From Nitrosomonadales bacterium (GTDB lineage: Bacteria; Pseudomonadota; Gammaproteobacteria; Burkholderiales; Gallionellaceae): a stretch of DNA of 64,000 nt. The notes below the pieces were generated by a model. That model did no database searches. It saw only the letters and a list, made by a program, of their open reading frames with translations, and was not told the DNA's origin. The position numbers were made by a program, and so were the translations under genes. The stretch is from NCBI GenBank assembly GCA_025408405.1, contig JANYJE010000013.1:18490-82489 (forward strand). The letters run 5' to 3'. Of the stretch, positions 20,115 to 32,407 are shown one piece after another (the first letter of the stretch is position 1; the number at the start of each line of letters is the position of its first letter).

Positions 20115-21656
20115 TTAGTAAACTGCGGTGGACTTGAAGGTTTCGATTGCTGCAGACAATTTCTTCTCATTGTCCGCGCTCAAATCCTTGGTCGTATTAA
20201 TTGCATCAATCAGGTCGGCATGCTTGGACTTGATGTGCGCATGCACAGCGGACTCAAACGCCAACGCTTTCTTAACTTCAACGTCGTCGAAATATCCCTT
20301 GTTTACGCAGAACAGGGTGACTGCCATTTCTGCAACAGACAATGGAGCGTACTGCAATTGCTTCATCAATTCTGTTACCAGGCGACCACGCTCCAGCTGC
20401 TTGCGGGTTGCCTCATCGAGATCAGATGCAAACTGAGCAAACGCTGCCAGTTCGCGATACTGCGCCAGCGCCAGACGCACACCACCACCGAGCTTCTTGA
20501 TGACCTTGGTTTGCGCCGCACCACCTACGCGAGATACCGAAACACCGGCATTGATCGCCGGGCGGATACCCGCGTTAAACAAGTCTGTCTCAAGGAAGAT
20601 CTGACCGTCGGTAATCGAAATAACGTTAGTTGGAACGAATGCTGATACGTCGCCAGCTGCGGTTTCAATGATAGGCAGTGCTGTTAGCGAGCCGGTCTTG
20701 CCCTTCACCGCACCTTTGGTAAATGCCTCTACGTATTCAGCGCTTACTCGAGCGGCGCGCTCCAGCAAACGTGAGTGCAGGTAGAACACATCACCAGGGT
20801 AAGCTTCACGACCAGGCGGGCGACGCAGCAACAGGGAGATTTGACGGTATGCCCAAGCTTGCTTGGTCAGGTCATCATAAACAATCAGCGCATCTTCACC
20901 GCGATCGCGGAAATATTCACCCATTGTGCAACCAGCATATGGAGCAAGGAATTGCATTGCAGCGGAGTCTGAAGCTGTGGCAGCAACCACGATGGTGTAG
21001 CCCATCGCGCCGTGCTCTTCAAGCTTGCGCACCACGTTAGCAACGGTCGAAGCTTTCTGACCGATCGCCACGTAGACGCAGGTCATGCCCTGACCCTTTT
21101 GGTTGATAATGGCGTCCACCGCAACAGCCGTCTTACCAGTTTGGCGGTCGCCGATAATCAACTCGCGCTGACCACGGCCAATAGGCACCATGGAGTCAAC
21201 TGACTTCAAGCCCGTTTGCACCGGCTGGTCTACAGATTTACGCTCAATAACGCCGGGAGCAACTTTTTCAATCTTGTCCGTCATCTTGGCGTTAATAGGA
21301 CCTTTACCATCGATTGGCTGGCCCAGTGCGTTAACTACGCGACCGCGCAATTCAGGACCTACTGGCACTTCAAGAATGCGGCCCGTACATTTAACTGTAT
21401 CGCCTTCGCTGATATGCTCGTATTCACCCAGCACAACAGCACCGACTGAATCACGCTCAAGGTTCAGCGCCAGTCCAAATGTGTTGCCAGGAAACTCCAG
21501 CATTTCGCCCTGCATTACATCAGACAGTCCGTGTATACGCACGATACCATCGGTCACGCTAACCACAGTGCCTTCGGTGCGCGCTTCTGTCAGCGCCTCG
21601 AAATTCTCAATGCGGCTGCGAATCAAATTACTAATTTCAGAAGGGTTGAGCTTCAT
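20115..21656 (-). CDS. atpA: F1Fo ATP synthase alpha subunit
   Basis: 513-residue non-catalytic nucleotide-binding subunit. The P-loop is [15 protein letters not shown], with [39 protein letters not shown] (in part) and the arginine-finger region [23 protein letters not shown] in part. The start is [19 protein letters not shown] at ATG 21656 after a purine-rich AAGGAAAA; the longer track ORF begins inside atpH and is rejected. Confidence 0.97.
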   Translation of the reverse strand: MKLNPSEISNLIRSRIENFEALTEARTEGTVVSVTDGIVRIHGLSDVMQGEMLEFPGNTFGLALNLERDSVGAVVLGEYEHISEGDTVKCTGRILEVPVGPELRGRVVNALGQPIDGKGPINAKMTDKIEKVAPGVIERKSVDQPVQTGLKSVDSMVPIGRGQRELIIGDRQTGKTAVAVDAIINQKGQGMTCVYVAIGQKASTVANVVRKLEEHGAMGYTIVVAATASDSAAMQFLAPYAGCTMGEYFRDRGEDALIVYDDLTKQAWAYRQISLLLRRPPGREAYPGDVFYLHSRLLERAARVSAEYVEAFTKGAVKGKTGSLTALPIIETAAGDVSAFVPTNVISITDGQIFLETDLFNAGIRPAINAGVSVSRVGGAAQTKVIKKLGGGVRLALAQYRELAAFAQFASDLDEATRKQLERGRLVTELMKQLQYAPLSVAEMAVTLFCVNKGYFDDVEVKKALAFESAVHAHIKSKHADLIDAINTTKDLSADNEKKLSAAIETFKSTAVY

Positions 21657-21687
21657 CTGCTTTTCCTTAATTTCGATAAATCTGTTA

Positions 21688-22224
21688 TCAAGCCAGCGCG
21701 TTGGCCAGTTCGGACAGGTGGGTACGAGCGGAGCCGTCGATAACCTTGTCACCGGCGCGTATCACTATCCCGCCCAGCAATTTTTGGTCAGTTTCGCAGT
21801 TAAGCCGAATTTCACGACCTAATCGTTTCTTCATCGCCGCAGTAATTTTTTGCTTCTGTGTGTCATTCAAATCAAATGCAGAAGTCACTACAACATCTAC
21901 ACTTTTTTCAGCTTCTGCACGCATCACTTCAAATATAGCCGCAATTTCTGGCAGCAGAATTAAGCGCTGGGCTTCAACCAGCAACTTGATAAAGTTGGCC
22001 GTCGACTTGCTCAACTTGTCTCCACCGCACAAAGAGAGCATCAAGCCTTGCAACTGACTCCTTGCCACACGAGGGCTTGTTATGAGTGCACGAACCTGCA
22101 CATTTTCAACCGCGTTAACAGCTGACTGCAGCACGTCCGACCAGCTTTTCAATTCGTTGTTCTTGCGTGCCTCATCAAACGCAGCTAAAGCATAAGGGCG
22201 TGCAACTGTGATGGCTTCAGACAT
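21688..22224 (-). CDS. atpH: F1Fo ATP synthase delta subunit
   Basis: 178-residue delta (OSCP) subunit that joins the peripheral stalk to the top of F1. It begins [16 protein letters not shown], the typical N-terminal motif, and ends in a C-terminal domain with [19 protein letters not shown] and [20 protein letters not shown]. It sits in the conserved order atpF-atpH-atpA, five bases after atpF. Confidence 0.96.
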   Translation of the reverse strand: MSEAITVARPYALAAFDEARKNNELKSWSDVLQSAVNAVENVQVRALITSPRVARSQLQGLMLSLCGGDKLSKSTANFIKLLVEAQRLILLPEIAAIFEVMRAEAEKSVDVVVTSAFDLNDTQKQKITAAMKKRLGREIRLNCETDQKLLGGIVIRAGDKVIDGSARTHLSELANALA

Positions 22225-22229
22225 AGCGA

Positions 22230-22700
22230 TTAAATTTCCGCGACTAATTTTTCAAGCAGATCGTTGTGTGCCTTAGCATCAATTTCGCGACCCAGAATTT
22301 TTCCAGCACCTGCCAGCGCAACGGCAGAAACTTGCGTGCGCAACTGCTCTTTTGCACGGAAGACTTCCTGCTCAATTTCCGCTTTGGCCGCAACAACAAT
22401 ACGCTCACTCTCAGCGTGAGCCTGGATTTTAGCGGCTTCAACAATTTCGCTGGCACGTTTGTCGCTCAACGCAATAATTTCTGCTGCTTTTTCCTTGGCT
22501 TCACGGATGAAATCTGCTGAACGATGTGCCGCCAATTCCAGATCGTGCTTGCCGCGTTCAGCCGCTGCCAATCCGTCAGCAATCTGCTTCTTGCGTGCTT
22601 CCAGTGCCGCCATGATAGGCGGCCATACAAACTTCATGCAGAACCATACGAACATGGCGAACATGATCGTCTGGCCGAGAAGGGTCGCATTAATGTTCAT
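22230..22700 (-). CDS. atpF: F1Fo ATP synthase b subunit
   Basis: 156-residue peripheral stalk subunit. A single N-terminal transmembrane helix (about residues 5-25, [20 protein letters not shown]) is followed by a long charged, Ala-rich helix ([23 protein letters not shown] in part) forming the stalk dimer. Conserved position between atpE and atpH. Confidence 0.97.
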   Translation of the reverse strand: MNINATLLGQTIMFAMFVWFCMKFVWPPIMAALEARKKQIADGLAAAERGKHDLELAAHRSADFIREAKEKAAEIIALSDKRASEIVEAAKIQAHAESERIVVAAKAEIEQEVFRAKEQLRTQVSAVALAGAGKILGREIDAKAHNDLLEKLVAEI

Positions 22701-22744
22701 GCAAAGACCTTTACTTGTTTATTTTAAGAAAGCTTGCGCTTTAA

Positions 22745-22999
<255 letters not shown>

Positions 23000-23031
23000 T
23001 TAAAAATATTAAGTAAGTTGGTTGAACTGGT

Positions 23032-24244
<1,213 letters not shown>

Positions 24245-24318
24245 GGCATTTGTCCAACACAATTTCGAATAGTAGCAACATATAAATTAGCTGTCAAAAA
24301 ATTATACCTAGCGTTTAT

Positions 24319-25185
24319 TTATATTTCCCCTGTCACACCCATTTTCAATAAAATACCTTCGAGTTGATCCAAGGATTTATATTCAATTACAAGCTTGCCC
24401 TTCCCCTTTGCTCCATGATTTATTCCAACTTTTGTGCCCAGTTGATCAGCCACTCTTTCCTGTAGTCTTATGATGTCTCGGCTGTGTTGAATTTTTTTCT
24501 GTACTGGTTTTTCTGCCGAACTCAGCATGTCGTGTACTAATTTTTCTGCTTCGCGCACTGACAATCCGTCCGCCACAATTTTATTTGCTGCAGCAATCTG
24601 ATTTGCCCCCTCCAGCGCCAGTAATGCACGCGCATGCCCCATGTCCAACCGCCCAGTAGCAAGATGGTCTTGTACGACCTGCGTCAATTTTAGAAGTCTC
24701 AACAAATTTGTCGCTGCACTACGTGAACGACCCACCGCATCAGCTGCTGTTTGATGAGTCATTTGGAATTCGTCAATCAGGCGCTGGATACCTACCGCCT
24801 CTTCCAAAGGGTTCAGATTTTCGCGCTGAATATTCTCAATCAGCGCCATAGCCAGTGCTGCGCTGTCAGGCACCTTGCGAACTAGCACAGGAACCAGTGT
24901 CAATCCCGCCAGCTTTGCTGCTCGCCAGCGACGTTCACCCGCTATAATTTCACAGCTGCCATTGGTCAATTCTCGCGCGAGAATTGGTTGAATTATGCCC
25001 TGCACCTTTATAGAGGCAGCCAATTCGTTTAATGCCGATTCGTCCATGTGGCTTCGCGGCTGATATTTTCCAGGTTTGAGCTGCTCTATTCTCATATCCC
25101 TGAGCACCTCTTCTCGCTCATTGCTGTTTCCCGACAACAATGCGTCCAATCCGCGCCCCAGCCCCTTATTTATTTTTGCCATCAT
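24319..25185 (-). CDS. parB: Chromosome-partitioning protein ParB
   Basis: 288-residue CTPase/DNA-binding protein that loads at parS and spreads to form the origin partition complex. It starts MMAKINKGLGRGLDALLSG (ParA-interacting region), with GKYQPRSHMDESALNELAASI and the CTP-binding GERRWRAAKLAGL. The helix-turn-helix region includes QMTHQTAADAVGRSRSAATNLLRLL. A C-terminal dimerisation part follows. AGGA precedes the ATG at 25185. Two perfect parS palindromes in this window (28587 and 35067) are its likely targets. Confidence 0.96.
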   Translation of the reverse strand: MMAKINKGLGRGLDALLSGNSNEREEVLRDMRIEQLKPGKYQPRSHMDESALNELAASIKVQGIIQPILARELTNGSCEIIAGERRWRAAKLAGLTLVPVLVRKVPDSAALAMALIENIQRENLNPLEEAVGIQRLIDEFQMTHQTAADAVGRSRSAATNLLRLLKLTQVVQDHLATGRLDMGHARALLALEGANQIAAANKIVADGLSVREAEKLVHDMLSSAEKPVQKKIQHSRDIIRLQERVADQLGTKVGINHGAKGKGKLVIEYKSLDQLEGILLKMGVTGEI

Positions 25186-25197
25186 CTTTAGTCCTGT

Positions 25198-25977
25198 TTA
25201 AACTGATTCCACCATTACCGCATTATTGAGTAATTCTCCCGCCAGAGCCAAATAGGCTTGCGTGCCTCTGGACTCCTTATCATGGTATAAAGCTGGCAAT
25301 CCAAAGCTTGGCGCTTCTGCTAAGCGCACGTTTCTAGGGATAACCGTGCGGTAAACTTTGTCTCCAAAATGTTGCATCAATTGGTCGGAGACCTGCTGGG
25401 CGAGGGTATTGCGCGGGTCATACATGGTACGCAGCAAGCCTTCGATCTGAAGTTCTGGGTTGAGGTGGGCACGAACTTTGCGGATCGTGTTTACCAAGTC
25501 GCTCAACCCTTCTAGGGCGTAGTACTCACACTGCATTGGAATCATCACTGACTTTGCGGCGCAGAGTCCGTTAAGGGTTAGCAGGTTTAGTGCCGGCGGA
25601 CAGTCAATCAAAATATAATCATATTCATCCTGCACCAAGTGCAGGGAAGCCTTGAGTCTGGTTTCACGGCTATCCAAATCCACTAACTCAATTTCTGCGC
25701 CAGCAAGCTCACGGTTGGCTGGCAAAATATCGTATTTACCAGCATTGGAGTGGGTGCGCACTTCTCTTGCATCCTTTGACCCCAATAAAACATCGTAAAC
25801 CGAAGCGGGCAAATTTGTTTTGTCAATCGCACTCCCCATTGTCGCGTTGCCTTGCGGGTCGAGGTCAACCAGAAGCACCCTCTGCTTTGCGGCCGCCAGG
25901 CTCGCTGCCAGATTGACGGAGGTTGTGGTTTTCCCCACACCACCTTTTTGATTGGCAATTGCTAGTATTTTGGTCAT
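25198..25977 (-). CDS. parA: Chromosome-partitioning ATPase ParA (Soj)
   Basis: 259-residue partner of ParB that forms nucleotide-dependent gradients on DNA to move origins apart. Deviant Walker A is [19 protein letters not shown], then [33 protein letters not shown] and [19 protein letters not shown]. It lies 12 bases upstream of parB, so they are one unit. Distinct from the orphan ParA at 13 kb. Confidence 0.96.
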   Translation of the reverse strand: MTKILAIANQKGGVGKTTTSVNLAASLAAAKQRVLLVDLDPQGNATMGSAIDKTNLPASVYDVLLGSKDAREVRTHSNAGKYDILPANRELAGAEIELVDLDSRETRLKASLHLVQDEYDYILIDCPPALNLLTLNGLCAAKSVMIPMQCEYYALEGLSDLVNTIRKVRAHLNPELQIEGLLRTMYDPRNTLAQQVSDQLMQHFGDKVYRTVIPRNVRLAEAPSFGLPALYHDKESRGTQAYLALAGELLNNAVMVESV

Positions 25978-25978
25978 T

Positions 25979-26599
25979 TCATATCGCTTTCAACACTACC
26001 AGACACCGTGCAGCATCCAAACCCGGTACTTGTAACGGGATAATCTGCTCCACCACCACATCACCAGGCAAGCGTTGCAACTCTTGATCTGGTGTACCTT
26101 TCATTGCTGCCCAGCGGCCTTTTTCGGCCAGCAAGTGACGCGTCAACTGAACAAAATCAGCTGTTTCAGCAAATGCCCTAGAAATAATCCCATCGAATTT
26201 TTCATGCGCCAGAAACTCCTCAACTCGTCCGCAATATACAGAAATATTTGCCAATCCAAGCTCAATAACGGCTTGTTGAACGAAGCTGGTTTTTTTGCTA
26301 TTGCTGTCCAGTAGTGTGAACCGCCAATCTGGGCGGACAATGGCCAGAACAACACCTGGCAAACCCGCTCCGCACCCCACATCCAGCCAACTACCAGGCC
26401 AAAGATGCGGAAGTACAGCCAAGCTATCCAGCAAGTGATAGCTGACCATTTGATCAGCCTGACGGATAGCTGTCAGGTTATAAACCTTGTTCCATTTTTG
26501 GAGGAGTTGCAAATAATCCAGCAATTTTTGCTGGATATCTGCAGAAAGATCCAGCTGCATCATTGCGCATCCTTGCTCCAAATCTTGTGACAAGCTCAT
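25979..26599 (-). CDS. rsmG: 16S rRNA (guanine-527-N7)-methyltransferase RsmG
   Basis: 206-residue SAM methyltransferase (GidB) that modifies G527 in the 530 loop of 16S rRNA. Loss of this activity is known to give low-level streptomycin resistance in other bacteria. [28 protein letters not shown] and the SAM motif [17 protein letters not shown] are typical. Its start overlaps the mnmG stop by four bases, and its stop is one base from parA. Confidence 0.96.
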   Translation of the reverse strand: MSLSQDLEQGCAMMQLDLSADIQQKLLDYLQLLQKWNKVYNLTAIRQADQMVSYHLLDSLAVLPHLWPGSWLDVGCGAGLPGVVLAIVRPDWRFTLLDSNSKKTSFVQQAVIELGLANISVYCGRVEEFLAHEKFDGIISRAFAETADFVQLTRHLLAEKGRWAAMKGTPDQELQRLPGDVVVEQIIPLQVPGLDAARCLVVLKAI

Positions 26600-28515
26600 G
26601 CGCCCTGCTGCGCCTTCTGTCCATTTTCCTCTTTGTCATCATATTTGAATCCACGCTTCAGGTGTACCAGTAGCAATGAAATTGCCGCCGGCGTCATTCC
26701 TGAAATGCGCGCCGCCTGACCCATGGTTTCTGGTTGGTGCTGATTCAATTTTTGCTGCACCTCTATTGACAACCCGCGAACTTGCCTGTAATCCATTTTG
26801 CTTGGCAGCAAGGTGTTTTCGTAATTTTCTTGGCGCGCAATTTCATCTCGCTGACGCTCAATATAGCCTTGATATTTGGCCTGAATTTCAACCTGCTCTG
26901 TTATTACCTCATCATTCAAACCCCCGCCCGCGCACGGCAAAGTCATCAGGCTTGCATAATTGACATCTGGGCGGCGCAATAAGTCGTACAGCGTATACTC
27001 CCGTTCAATGCCTTTTCCCAGCACCCGTTCAGCGTCAGCTTGAGCCAAAACACTTGGGTTAATCCAAGTCGATTTCAGGCGTTCTTTTTCTTTTTCTATT
27101 TCGCCTCTCTTAAGGTCAAACGCAGCCCAGCGCATGTTGTCGACCAGCCCTAGCTGCCGCCCAATTTCCGTTAGGCGCAAATCAGCATTATCCTCGCGCA
27201 ACTGCAAGCGGTATTCTGCGCGGCTGGTAAACATTCGGTATGGCTCCGAAACCCCCCGCGTTATCAGGTCATCCACCAGCACTCCTAAATAGGCCTCATC
27301 TCGGCGCGGGCACCAACTTTCTTCCTCGCGGGCGTAGCGTGCTGCATTCAGACCCGCTAGCAATCCTTGTGCGGCAGCTTCTTCATAACCGGTGGTGCCA
27401 TTAATTTGCCCAGCAAAGAACAGCCCTGAAATTGCTTTACTTTCAAGCGATCTTTTTAATGCACGTGGATCAAAGTAATCGTATTCGATGGCATATCCCG
27501 GGCGTGTAATATGCGCATCCTTCATGCCTTTAATTGACCGCACCAACGCCAGCTGCACATCGAATGGCAAACTGGTTGATATGCCATTGGGATAGACTTC
27601 GTGAGTTGAGATACCTTCTGGCTCAATAAAAATCTGGTGTGATTCTTTATTTGCAAAACGGGTTATTTTATCTTCAATTGACGGACAGTAACGCGGCCCC
27701 ACGCCTTCAATTACACCCGTAAAGAGTGGCGACCTGTCCAACCCGCCGCGAATTATGTCGTGCGTTTTTTGATTTGTCTGAGTTAACCAACAAGAAAGTT
27801 GCCGAGGATGCTGTCCCGCACTCCCCATAAATGAAAATACCGGCTCCGGCGTATCTCCAGGCTGCTCTTGCATAGCAGAGTAGTCGATGGTTCGTCCATC
27901 GATGCGTGGCGGAGTGCCCGTCTTGAGCCTGCCTATGGGCAACTTCATCTCCCTTAATTTGTGCGAAAGACTTACCGATGGCGGATCGCCTGCGCGCCCT
28001 GCCTGATAATTGGACTGCCCTATATGTATTAGGCCAGACAGAAATGTACCTGTAGTCAACACCACACTCTTAGCTTTGAAGCGCAAACCGAGTTGAGTTA
28101 CTACGCCGCTTATCCGCTCACCATCCAGCAGCAAGTCGTCTACCGCCTGCTGAAACAGCCATAGGTTTTCCTGGTTTTCCAAGCGCCTTCTGATTGCTTG
28201 CTTGTATAATGCCCTGTCAGCCTGCGCTCGCGTTGCGCGCACAGCTGGGCCCTTCGATGAGTTCAGAATGCGGAATTGAATCCCACCCTCGTCCGTTGCG
28301 GCGGCCATTGCCCCACCAAGCGCGTCAACTTCTTTCACCAAATGTCCTTTGCCAATCCCCCCGATCGAGGGATTGCACGACATCGTCCCCAGCGTTTCAA
28401 TGTTGTGCGATAACAACAAAGTAGCCCGCCCCATGCGTGCGCTGGCCAGGGCAGCCTCTGTTCCAGCATGCCCCCCGCCCACCACAATTACATCGAATTC
28501 TTTGGGAAAGTTCAT
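26596..28515 (-). CDS. mnmG: tRNA uridine-5-carboxymethylaminomethyl modification enzyme MnmG (GidA)
   Basis: 639-residue FAD protein. With MnmE it installs the (c)mnm5 group on U34 of certain tRNAs. The FAD motif is [19 protein letters not shown], followed by [23 protein letters not shown] (in part), [14 protein letters not shown] and [12 protein letters not shown], with the MnmE-binding C-terminal helices ending in [18 protein letters not shown] 28515 ([15 protein letters not shown]) is preferred over the upstream extension in the track, which would run towards the parS site. It overlaps rsmG by four bases. Confidence 0.97.
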   Translation of the reverse strand: MNFPKEFDVIVVGGGHAGTEAALASARMGRATLLLSHNIETLGTMSCNPSIGGIGKGHLVKEVDALGGAMAAATDEGGIQFRILNSSKGPAVRATRAQADRALYKQAIRRRLENQENLWLFQQAVDDLLLDGERISGVVTQLGLRFKAKSVVLTTGTFLSGLIHIGQSNYQAGRAGDPPSVSLSHKLREMKLPIGRLKTGTPPRIDGRTIDYSAMQEQPGDTPEPVFSFMGSAGQHPRQLSCWLTQTNQKTHDIIRGGLDRSPLFTGVIEGVGPRYCPSIEDKITRFANKESHQIFIEPEGISTHEVYPNGISTSLPFDVQLALVRSIKGMKDAHITRPGYAIEYDYFDPRALKRSLESKAISGLFFAGQINGTTGYEEAAAQGLLAGLNAARYAREEESWCPRRDEAYLGVLVDDLITRGVSEPYRMFTSRAEYRLQLREDNADLRLTEIGRQLGLVDNMRWAAFDLKRGEIEKEKERLKSTWINPSVLAQADAERVLGKGIEREYTLYDLLRRPDVNYASLMTLPCAGGGLNDEVITEQVEIQAKYQGYIERQRDEIARQENYENTLLPSKMDYRQVRGLSIEVQQKLNQHQPETMGQAARISGMTPAAISLLLVHLKRGFKYDDKEENGQKAQQGA

Positions 28516-28586
28516 TTGAGCGTTACTAAATCGAAGGTAGGAATGATACATCAAATTCGCGAGTGCTAATTATTCTTGGCTACTAA

Positions 28587-28602
28587 TGTTTCACGTGAAA
28601 CA
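28587..28602. promoter_or_regulatory. parS site 1
   Basis: Perfect 16-bp palindrome TGTTTCACGTGAAACA, matching the broadly conserved chromosomal ParB-binding sequence. It lies in the short intergenic gap between mnmE (stop at 28611) and mnmG (start at 28515), about 3.4 kb from parB and about 3.7 kb from the presumed origin. Confidence 0.95.
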
Positions 28603-28610
28603 TTCCCAAG

Positions 28611-29954
28611 TTATTTGCCGATACAGAACCGGCCAAATATTTCCCCTAGAAGGTCATCCGAACTAAATTCGCCTGTAATGCTATTCAGACACTCTTGAGC
28701 CAAACGCAACTCTTCCGCAAATAACTCTGCGTGAACAACTTCTTGTGCAGCCTGCAGTAGGTGTTTCTGAGCACTAAACAGTGCTCGGATATGGCGCTCA
28801 CGTGCCATGAAAACTCCGCCCTCATTATGCCAACCAATTAGAGCGAGTAATTTATTGCGCAATAAGTCCAACCCAGCACCCGTTTTTGCTGAAAGATATA
28901 TATTCGCATCATTATCATCTGCTTCTATAAGGCGCCCACTCTCTTGCAAAAGATCAACTTTATTGAAAATGTGCATCCGAGGTATTTTCGGCGGCAATGC
29001 ATTTAATATATTTTCATCATCCTCACTTATAGTGTTTCTGGCGTCGAGCATTAACAGAATGACATCGGCCTTTTCGGCAGCAGCGCGAGTGCGTTCTATG
29101 CCCATCATCTCAATCTTATCTTGCGATTCTCGCAAGCCTGCGGTATCAATAATATGCAGCGGGATGCCATTTATTTGTATTGATTGTCGTATTAGATCGC
29201 GCGTAGTTCCAGGTATATCACTCACCAGCGCCACCTCTTCCCCACTCAGGAGGTTCAGCAGACTAGACTTCCCAACGTTAGGCTGACCGACTAACACAAC
29301 CTGAGCGCCCTCCCGCAACAGGCTGCCTTGCTGGGCCAACATGAGTGTTCTATCTAAGTCTGTGATTATTTTGCCGAGTTTAGAGTTTCGCTTGTTCACA
29401 TCAAGAAAATCAAGCTCTTCTTCAGGGAAATCCAGCATTGCCTCTACCAGCATGCGCAGATCGATAAGTTGTGACACAAGCTGGTGGATAGAAAAAGAAA
29501 ACTCACCCTGCAGCGAACGCATCGCACTTCTTGCAGCCTGCGCGGTGGTAGCATCGATCAAATCAGCCACGCTTTCGGCCTGAGCCAAATCAAGCTTATC
29601 ATTTAGATATGCACGCTGGGTAAATTCGCCCGGCTGAGCCAGCCTCGCTCCTAACTCTAGGCATCGTTGCAACACTAGTTGCAAAACCGCTGAGCCACCA
29701 TGGCCCTGCAACTCAAGCACATCTTCACCAGTGTAAGAATTTGGTGCAGGGAAATAAATTGCTATCCCTCGATCAATGACAGCGCCGCTAGCATCGAGAA
29801 ATGCTGCAACAGTAGCGTTTCTAGGCGACAGGTGACGGCCCGTTATACACACCACCATATCCGCAAGGTCGTGTCCCGATACGCGAACCACACCTATGCC
29901 GCCACGCCCATGGGCGGTGGCGATCGCAGCTATGTTCTCAGGTTTTATTGGCAC
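28611..29954 (-). CDS. mnmE: tRNA modification GTPase MnmE (TrmE)
   Basis: About 447-residue GTPase, partner of MnmG in tRNA U34 modification. The N-terminal folate-binding domain has [22 protein letters not shown]. The G domain has P-loop [19 protein letters not shown] and FNKVDL. It ends in [14 protein letters not shown] with the conserved C-terminal CIGK. I choose GTG 29954, which has GGAAG about seven bases upstream; the track ATG at 29969 lacks such a site. Either start overlaps the 3' end of yidC (by 17 or 32 bases). Confidence 0.94.
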   Translation of the reverse strand: MPIKPENIAAIATAHGRGGIGVVRVSGHDLADMVVCITGRHLSPRNATVAAFLDASGAVIDRGIAIYFPAPNSYTGEDVLELQGHGGSAVLQLVLQRCLELGARLAQPGEFTQRAYLNDKLDLAQAESVADLIDATTAQAARSAMRSLQGEFSFSIHQLVSQLIDLRMLVEAMLDFPEEELDFLDVNKRNSKLGKIITDLDRTLMLAQQGSLLREGAQVVLVGQPNVGKSSLLNLLSGEEVALVSDIPGTTRDLIRQSIQINGIPLHIIDTAGLRESQDKIEMMGIERTRAAAEKADVILLMLDARNTISEDDENILNALPPKIPRMHIFNKVDLLQESGRLIEADDNDANIYLSAKTGAGLDLLRNKLLALIGWHNEGGVFMARERHIRALFSAQKHLLQAAQEVVHAELFAEELRLAQECLNSITGEFSSDDLLGEIFGRFCIGK

Positions 29955-31560
29955 CGAGCGCTTCCGCATCAGATTTGCGCGTGATATACCACTGCTGAGC
30001 TATAGAAAGTATGTTGTTCACAACAGAATAAAGAACTAAGCCCGCCGGAAAAAAGAAAAACACAACACTAAAGATAATCGGCATAAGTTGCATCAATTTG
30101 GCCTGCAAAGGATCAGGAGGCGTTGGGTTTAGCTTACTTTGAATTAACATGCTTATACCCATAATTAACGGCAGAACGTAATATGGATCAGGCCTCGACA
30201 AGTCTGTAATCCAGCCATAAAAAGGTGCGTAGCGCATTTCAACACTTGACAGAATTGCCCAGTACAGCGAAATAAAGACGGGTATTTGAATAAGAACAGG
30301 CAGGCAACCACCGAGCGGATTAATTTTCTCGGTTTTATACAAATCCATCATGGCACGATTGAGCTTTTCGCGGTCATCTCCATACTGCTTTTTGATCTTC
30401 TCAAGCTTGGGCGCCACCAAGCGCATTTTTGCCATAGATCTGTAACTTGCGGCGGAGAGAGGAAAGAAAAGCAGTTTAATTAATATGGTCAGAATAATGA
30501 TAGCAATGCCCCAATTGAGGATGGCTTGATGTATCTGAATAAGCGACCAGAAAATTGGGCGAGCAATAATGGTCAACCAGCCATAGTCAACGGTCAAACC
30601 AAGTCCTGGGGCAATCTTGTCAAGTGTGGCTTGAGCGGGACCGACATACAATGGCACAGAAATCTTGCCAGTCTGGCCAGGTGCAATCCTGTCAACTGGA
30701 ACTATAACGCCTGCTGAATACATCCCATTATCCAATTTCCGGGTGAAATATTCTCTTGGGGTATTTTCTTGCGGTAGCCATGCACTTACAAAATAATGCT
30801 GCAGCATGCCAATCCAACCGTTATCTGCAGACTTTGGATATTTAGTATTGCCCTTTTCTATGCTTGAAAAGTCCACTTTCTGGAATTTTTCTTGCTCGGT
30901 GTAAACGGCAGGGCCTGTGTAAGTTGGTACAAATTTGCTTGCGCCTGTCGGCTCAAACGTGTCTCGTACCAACTGGAAATAGGCCGATGCGTTTATGGCT
31001 TCTTTGCCACTGTTTTCAATTTGATATCCAACATCAATGAGATAGCTTCCGCGGTGAAAAACAAATACTTTATTGACCACGATGCCAGGGCCTAATGCTG
31101 CTTGCAAGCGAACTTCCAGTGAGTCTTTGCCCTCACTTAGCTGGTAGCTTGTTGACGGTGCTGTGAATATCGTGTTGTGCGTCGGCAGTCCAGAACCTAG
31201 TAAGCCAGTCTGAGCCATGTATGTATGCTGCTCTTGCTGCTGCAGTAAAACAAATGGCTTGGTTTTATCATCAGTATTCAGATGATTAAAAAACTCCAAA
31301 TGACGCAAATCTCCGCCAACCGTGCTAATTTCGGCTTTCAGAAAATCTGTTTTTACAACAATTTTCTGGCCTGACGGGCCTTTCTGTTCTGCGGTTACGA
31401 TTGAAACTGCCGAAGCTGATTTAAGCTGAGGCGCTTGTAATGGCGCTGATACAGGTTTTTCTTGGTAAGTCTCAGGATGTTGCTGCTTTTGCCAACCGCC
31501 CCATAGTAAAAATAGTGAAAACGTAAAAATCAGAAAAAGGAAGAAACGTTGGAAATCCAT
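29938..31560 (-). CDS. yidC: Membrane protein insertase YidC
   Basis: 540-residue Oxa1-family insertase. An N-terminal transmembrane anchor ([17 protein letters not shown]) is followed by a large periplasmic beta domain (about 55-330) and the conserved C-terminal core of five helices, with [40 protein letters not shown] (hydrophilic groove region) and [20 protein letters not shown]. It inserts subunits such as AtpE into the membrane. Order yidD-yidC-mnmE is the standard origin arrangement. Confidence 0.97.
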   Translation of the reverse strand: MDFQRFFLFLIFTFSLFLLWGGWQKQQHPETYQEKPVSAPLQAPQLKSASAVSIVTAEQKGPSGQKIVVKTDFLKAEISTVGGDLRHLEFFNHLNTDDKTKPFVLLQQQEQHTYMAQTGLLGSGLPTHNTIFTAPSTSYQLSEGKDSLEVRLQAALGPGIVVNKVFVFHRGSYLIDVGYQIENSGKEAINASAYFQLVRDTFEPTGASKFVPTYTGPAVYTEQEKFQKVDFSSIEKGNTKYPKSADNGWIGMLQHYFVSAWLPQENTPREYFTRKLDNGMYSAGVIVPVDRIAPGQTGKISVPLYVGPAQATLDKIAPGLGLTVDYGWLTIIARPIFWSLIQIHQAILNWGIAIIILTILIKLLFFPLSAASYRSMAKMRLVAPKLEKIKKQYGDDREKLNRAMMDLYKTEKINPLGGCLPVLIQIPVFISLYWAILSSVEMRYAPFYGWITDLSRPDPYYVLPLIMGISMLIQSKLNPTPPDPLQAKLMQLMPIIFSVVFFFFPAGLVLYSVVNNILSIAQQWYITRKSDAEALGANKT

Positions 31561-31582
31561 TTTGCGTACACCTAATAATTAT

Positions 31583-31795
31583 TTACGGGGCAGGATCATA
31601 GCCACCGCTGTTCCAAGGGTTGCAACGCAACAATCGTTTTATACTTAGCCAGCAACCTTGAATTGCGCCATGTTTGGTGATAACGTCAGTTGCATACTGC
31701 GAACAGCTGGGTGTAAAACGACAAGTTGGTGGCATCAGAGGACTAATCAGGTATTGATACATCTTGATTAGTCGAATTAGCGTTGCTCGTATCAT
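31583..31795 (-). CDS. yidD: Membrane protein insertion efficiency factor YidD
   Basis: 70-residue protein, full length for the family. RLIKMYQYLISPLMPPTCRF, TPSCSQYATDVI and LLRCNPWNSGGYDPAP carry the three conserved cysteines and the NPW-GG-DP signature. It helps YidC-dependent insertion. It overlaps the end of rnpA by one base and is 22 bases ahead of yidC. Confidence 0.96.
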   Translation of the reverse strand: MIRATLIRLIKMYQYLISPLMPPTCRFTPSCSQYATDVITKHGAIQGCWLSIKRLLRCNPWNSGGYDPAP

Positions 31796-32187
31796 TATGA
31801 TTTTGCAGCTAGCAGCAGGGCTATTAACTCGGATCTAGCTTCTAATGAAGCATCTATAGCCAAGTTACGCCTAATTCTAATAACAAAATCAAACGCAGGA
31901 AGATCGGTCATGTTTTGACGAAAAGCCTCTCTAATTAGACGCTTAGCAAAGTTTCGTGCCACAGCCTTGGGCATCGTTCTTTTGCTTACAATCATTCCAA
32001 GACGCGCATAATTATTTGCAGTTCTAACAAGATGGACCGCAAACCATTTATTTATCAAGTAGCCATTTCGTAATGCCAGTTCAAAATCCTTACGTTGTTT
32101 AATGCGACAGCGTGAAGGGAATGAATTATTAATACTAAACTGCGAGGCGAGCACGGCCTTTAGCTCTGCGAGCTGCAATAACAGCAC
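31795..32187 (-). CDS. rnpA: Ribonuclease P protein component RnpA
   Basis: Protein subunit of RNase P, which matures the 5' end of tRNA. Conserved body: [47 protein letters not shown] (in part), with the basic RNR-like motif here reading [11 protein letters not shown], then [11 protein letters not shown]. No in-frame ATG precedes the body. The track start GTG 32187 has AAAGGG five bases upstream; GTG 32154 is an alternative. With GTG 32187 the gene overlaps the end of rpmH by 53 bases in another frame; with 32154 the overlap is 20 bases. The start is the uncertain part, not the identity. Confidence 0.92.
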   Translation of the reverse strand: MLLLQLAELKAVLASQFSINNSFPSRCRIKQRKDFELALRNGYLINKWFAVHLVRTANNYARLGMIVSKRTMPKAVARNFAKRLIREAFRQNMTDLPAFDFVIRIRRNLAIDASLEARSELIALLLAAKS

Positions 32188-32269
32188 GGCCGCCCTTTGT
32201 TTTCATGCGAACCAGAAAGCCATGAGTGCGCTTTCTTTTTGTAACTGATGGTTGATATGTACGTTTCAT
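32135..32269 (-). CDS. rpmH: 50S ribosomal protein L34
   Basis: 44-residue ribosomal protein, too short for the ORF track; I read it from the minus strand. It starts [20 protein letters not shown] and continues with the basic [22 protein letters not shown], the complete L34 signature, ending in TAG at 32135. First gene of the rpmH-rnpA-yidD-yidC-mnmE set and divergent from dnaA, as in most bacteria. Its 3' end overlaps rnpA. Confidence 0.97.
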   Translation of the reverse strand: MKRTYQPSVTKRKRTHGFLVRMKTKGGRAVIAARRAKGRARLAV

Positions 32270-32407
32270 TATAAAAGTCCTAGTGGTTTTTGAAAGCCTG
32301 TGATTACAATATTTTACTGTGCCTGTGTCAAGTATAATTTTATCCCTGTGGATAACTTTTACGGTTAGATGTAGAATATTTATAATTTATTTAACTAACA
32401 GAAGTTT
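32270..32407. other. rpmH-dnaA intergenic region, part of probable oriC
   Basis: 138-bp AT-rich divergent gap between rpmH (minus) and dnaA (plus). It holds one perfect DnaA box (TGTGGATAA, minus strand) with TTTTATCCC just before it, and must hold promoters for both genes. Together with the dnaA-dnaN gap it is the best candidate for the replication origin, because the gene strand bias switches here and the flanking order is the conserved origin order. Confidence 0.7.
32347..32355 (-). promoter_or_regulatory. DnaA box (perfect TTATCCACA)
   Basis: TGTGGATAA on the plus strand is the exact complement of the consensus TTATCCACA. It lies 53 bases before the dnaA start, suitable for origin function or dnaA autoregulation. 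Confidence 0.85.
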
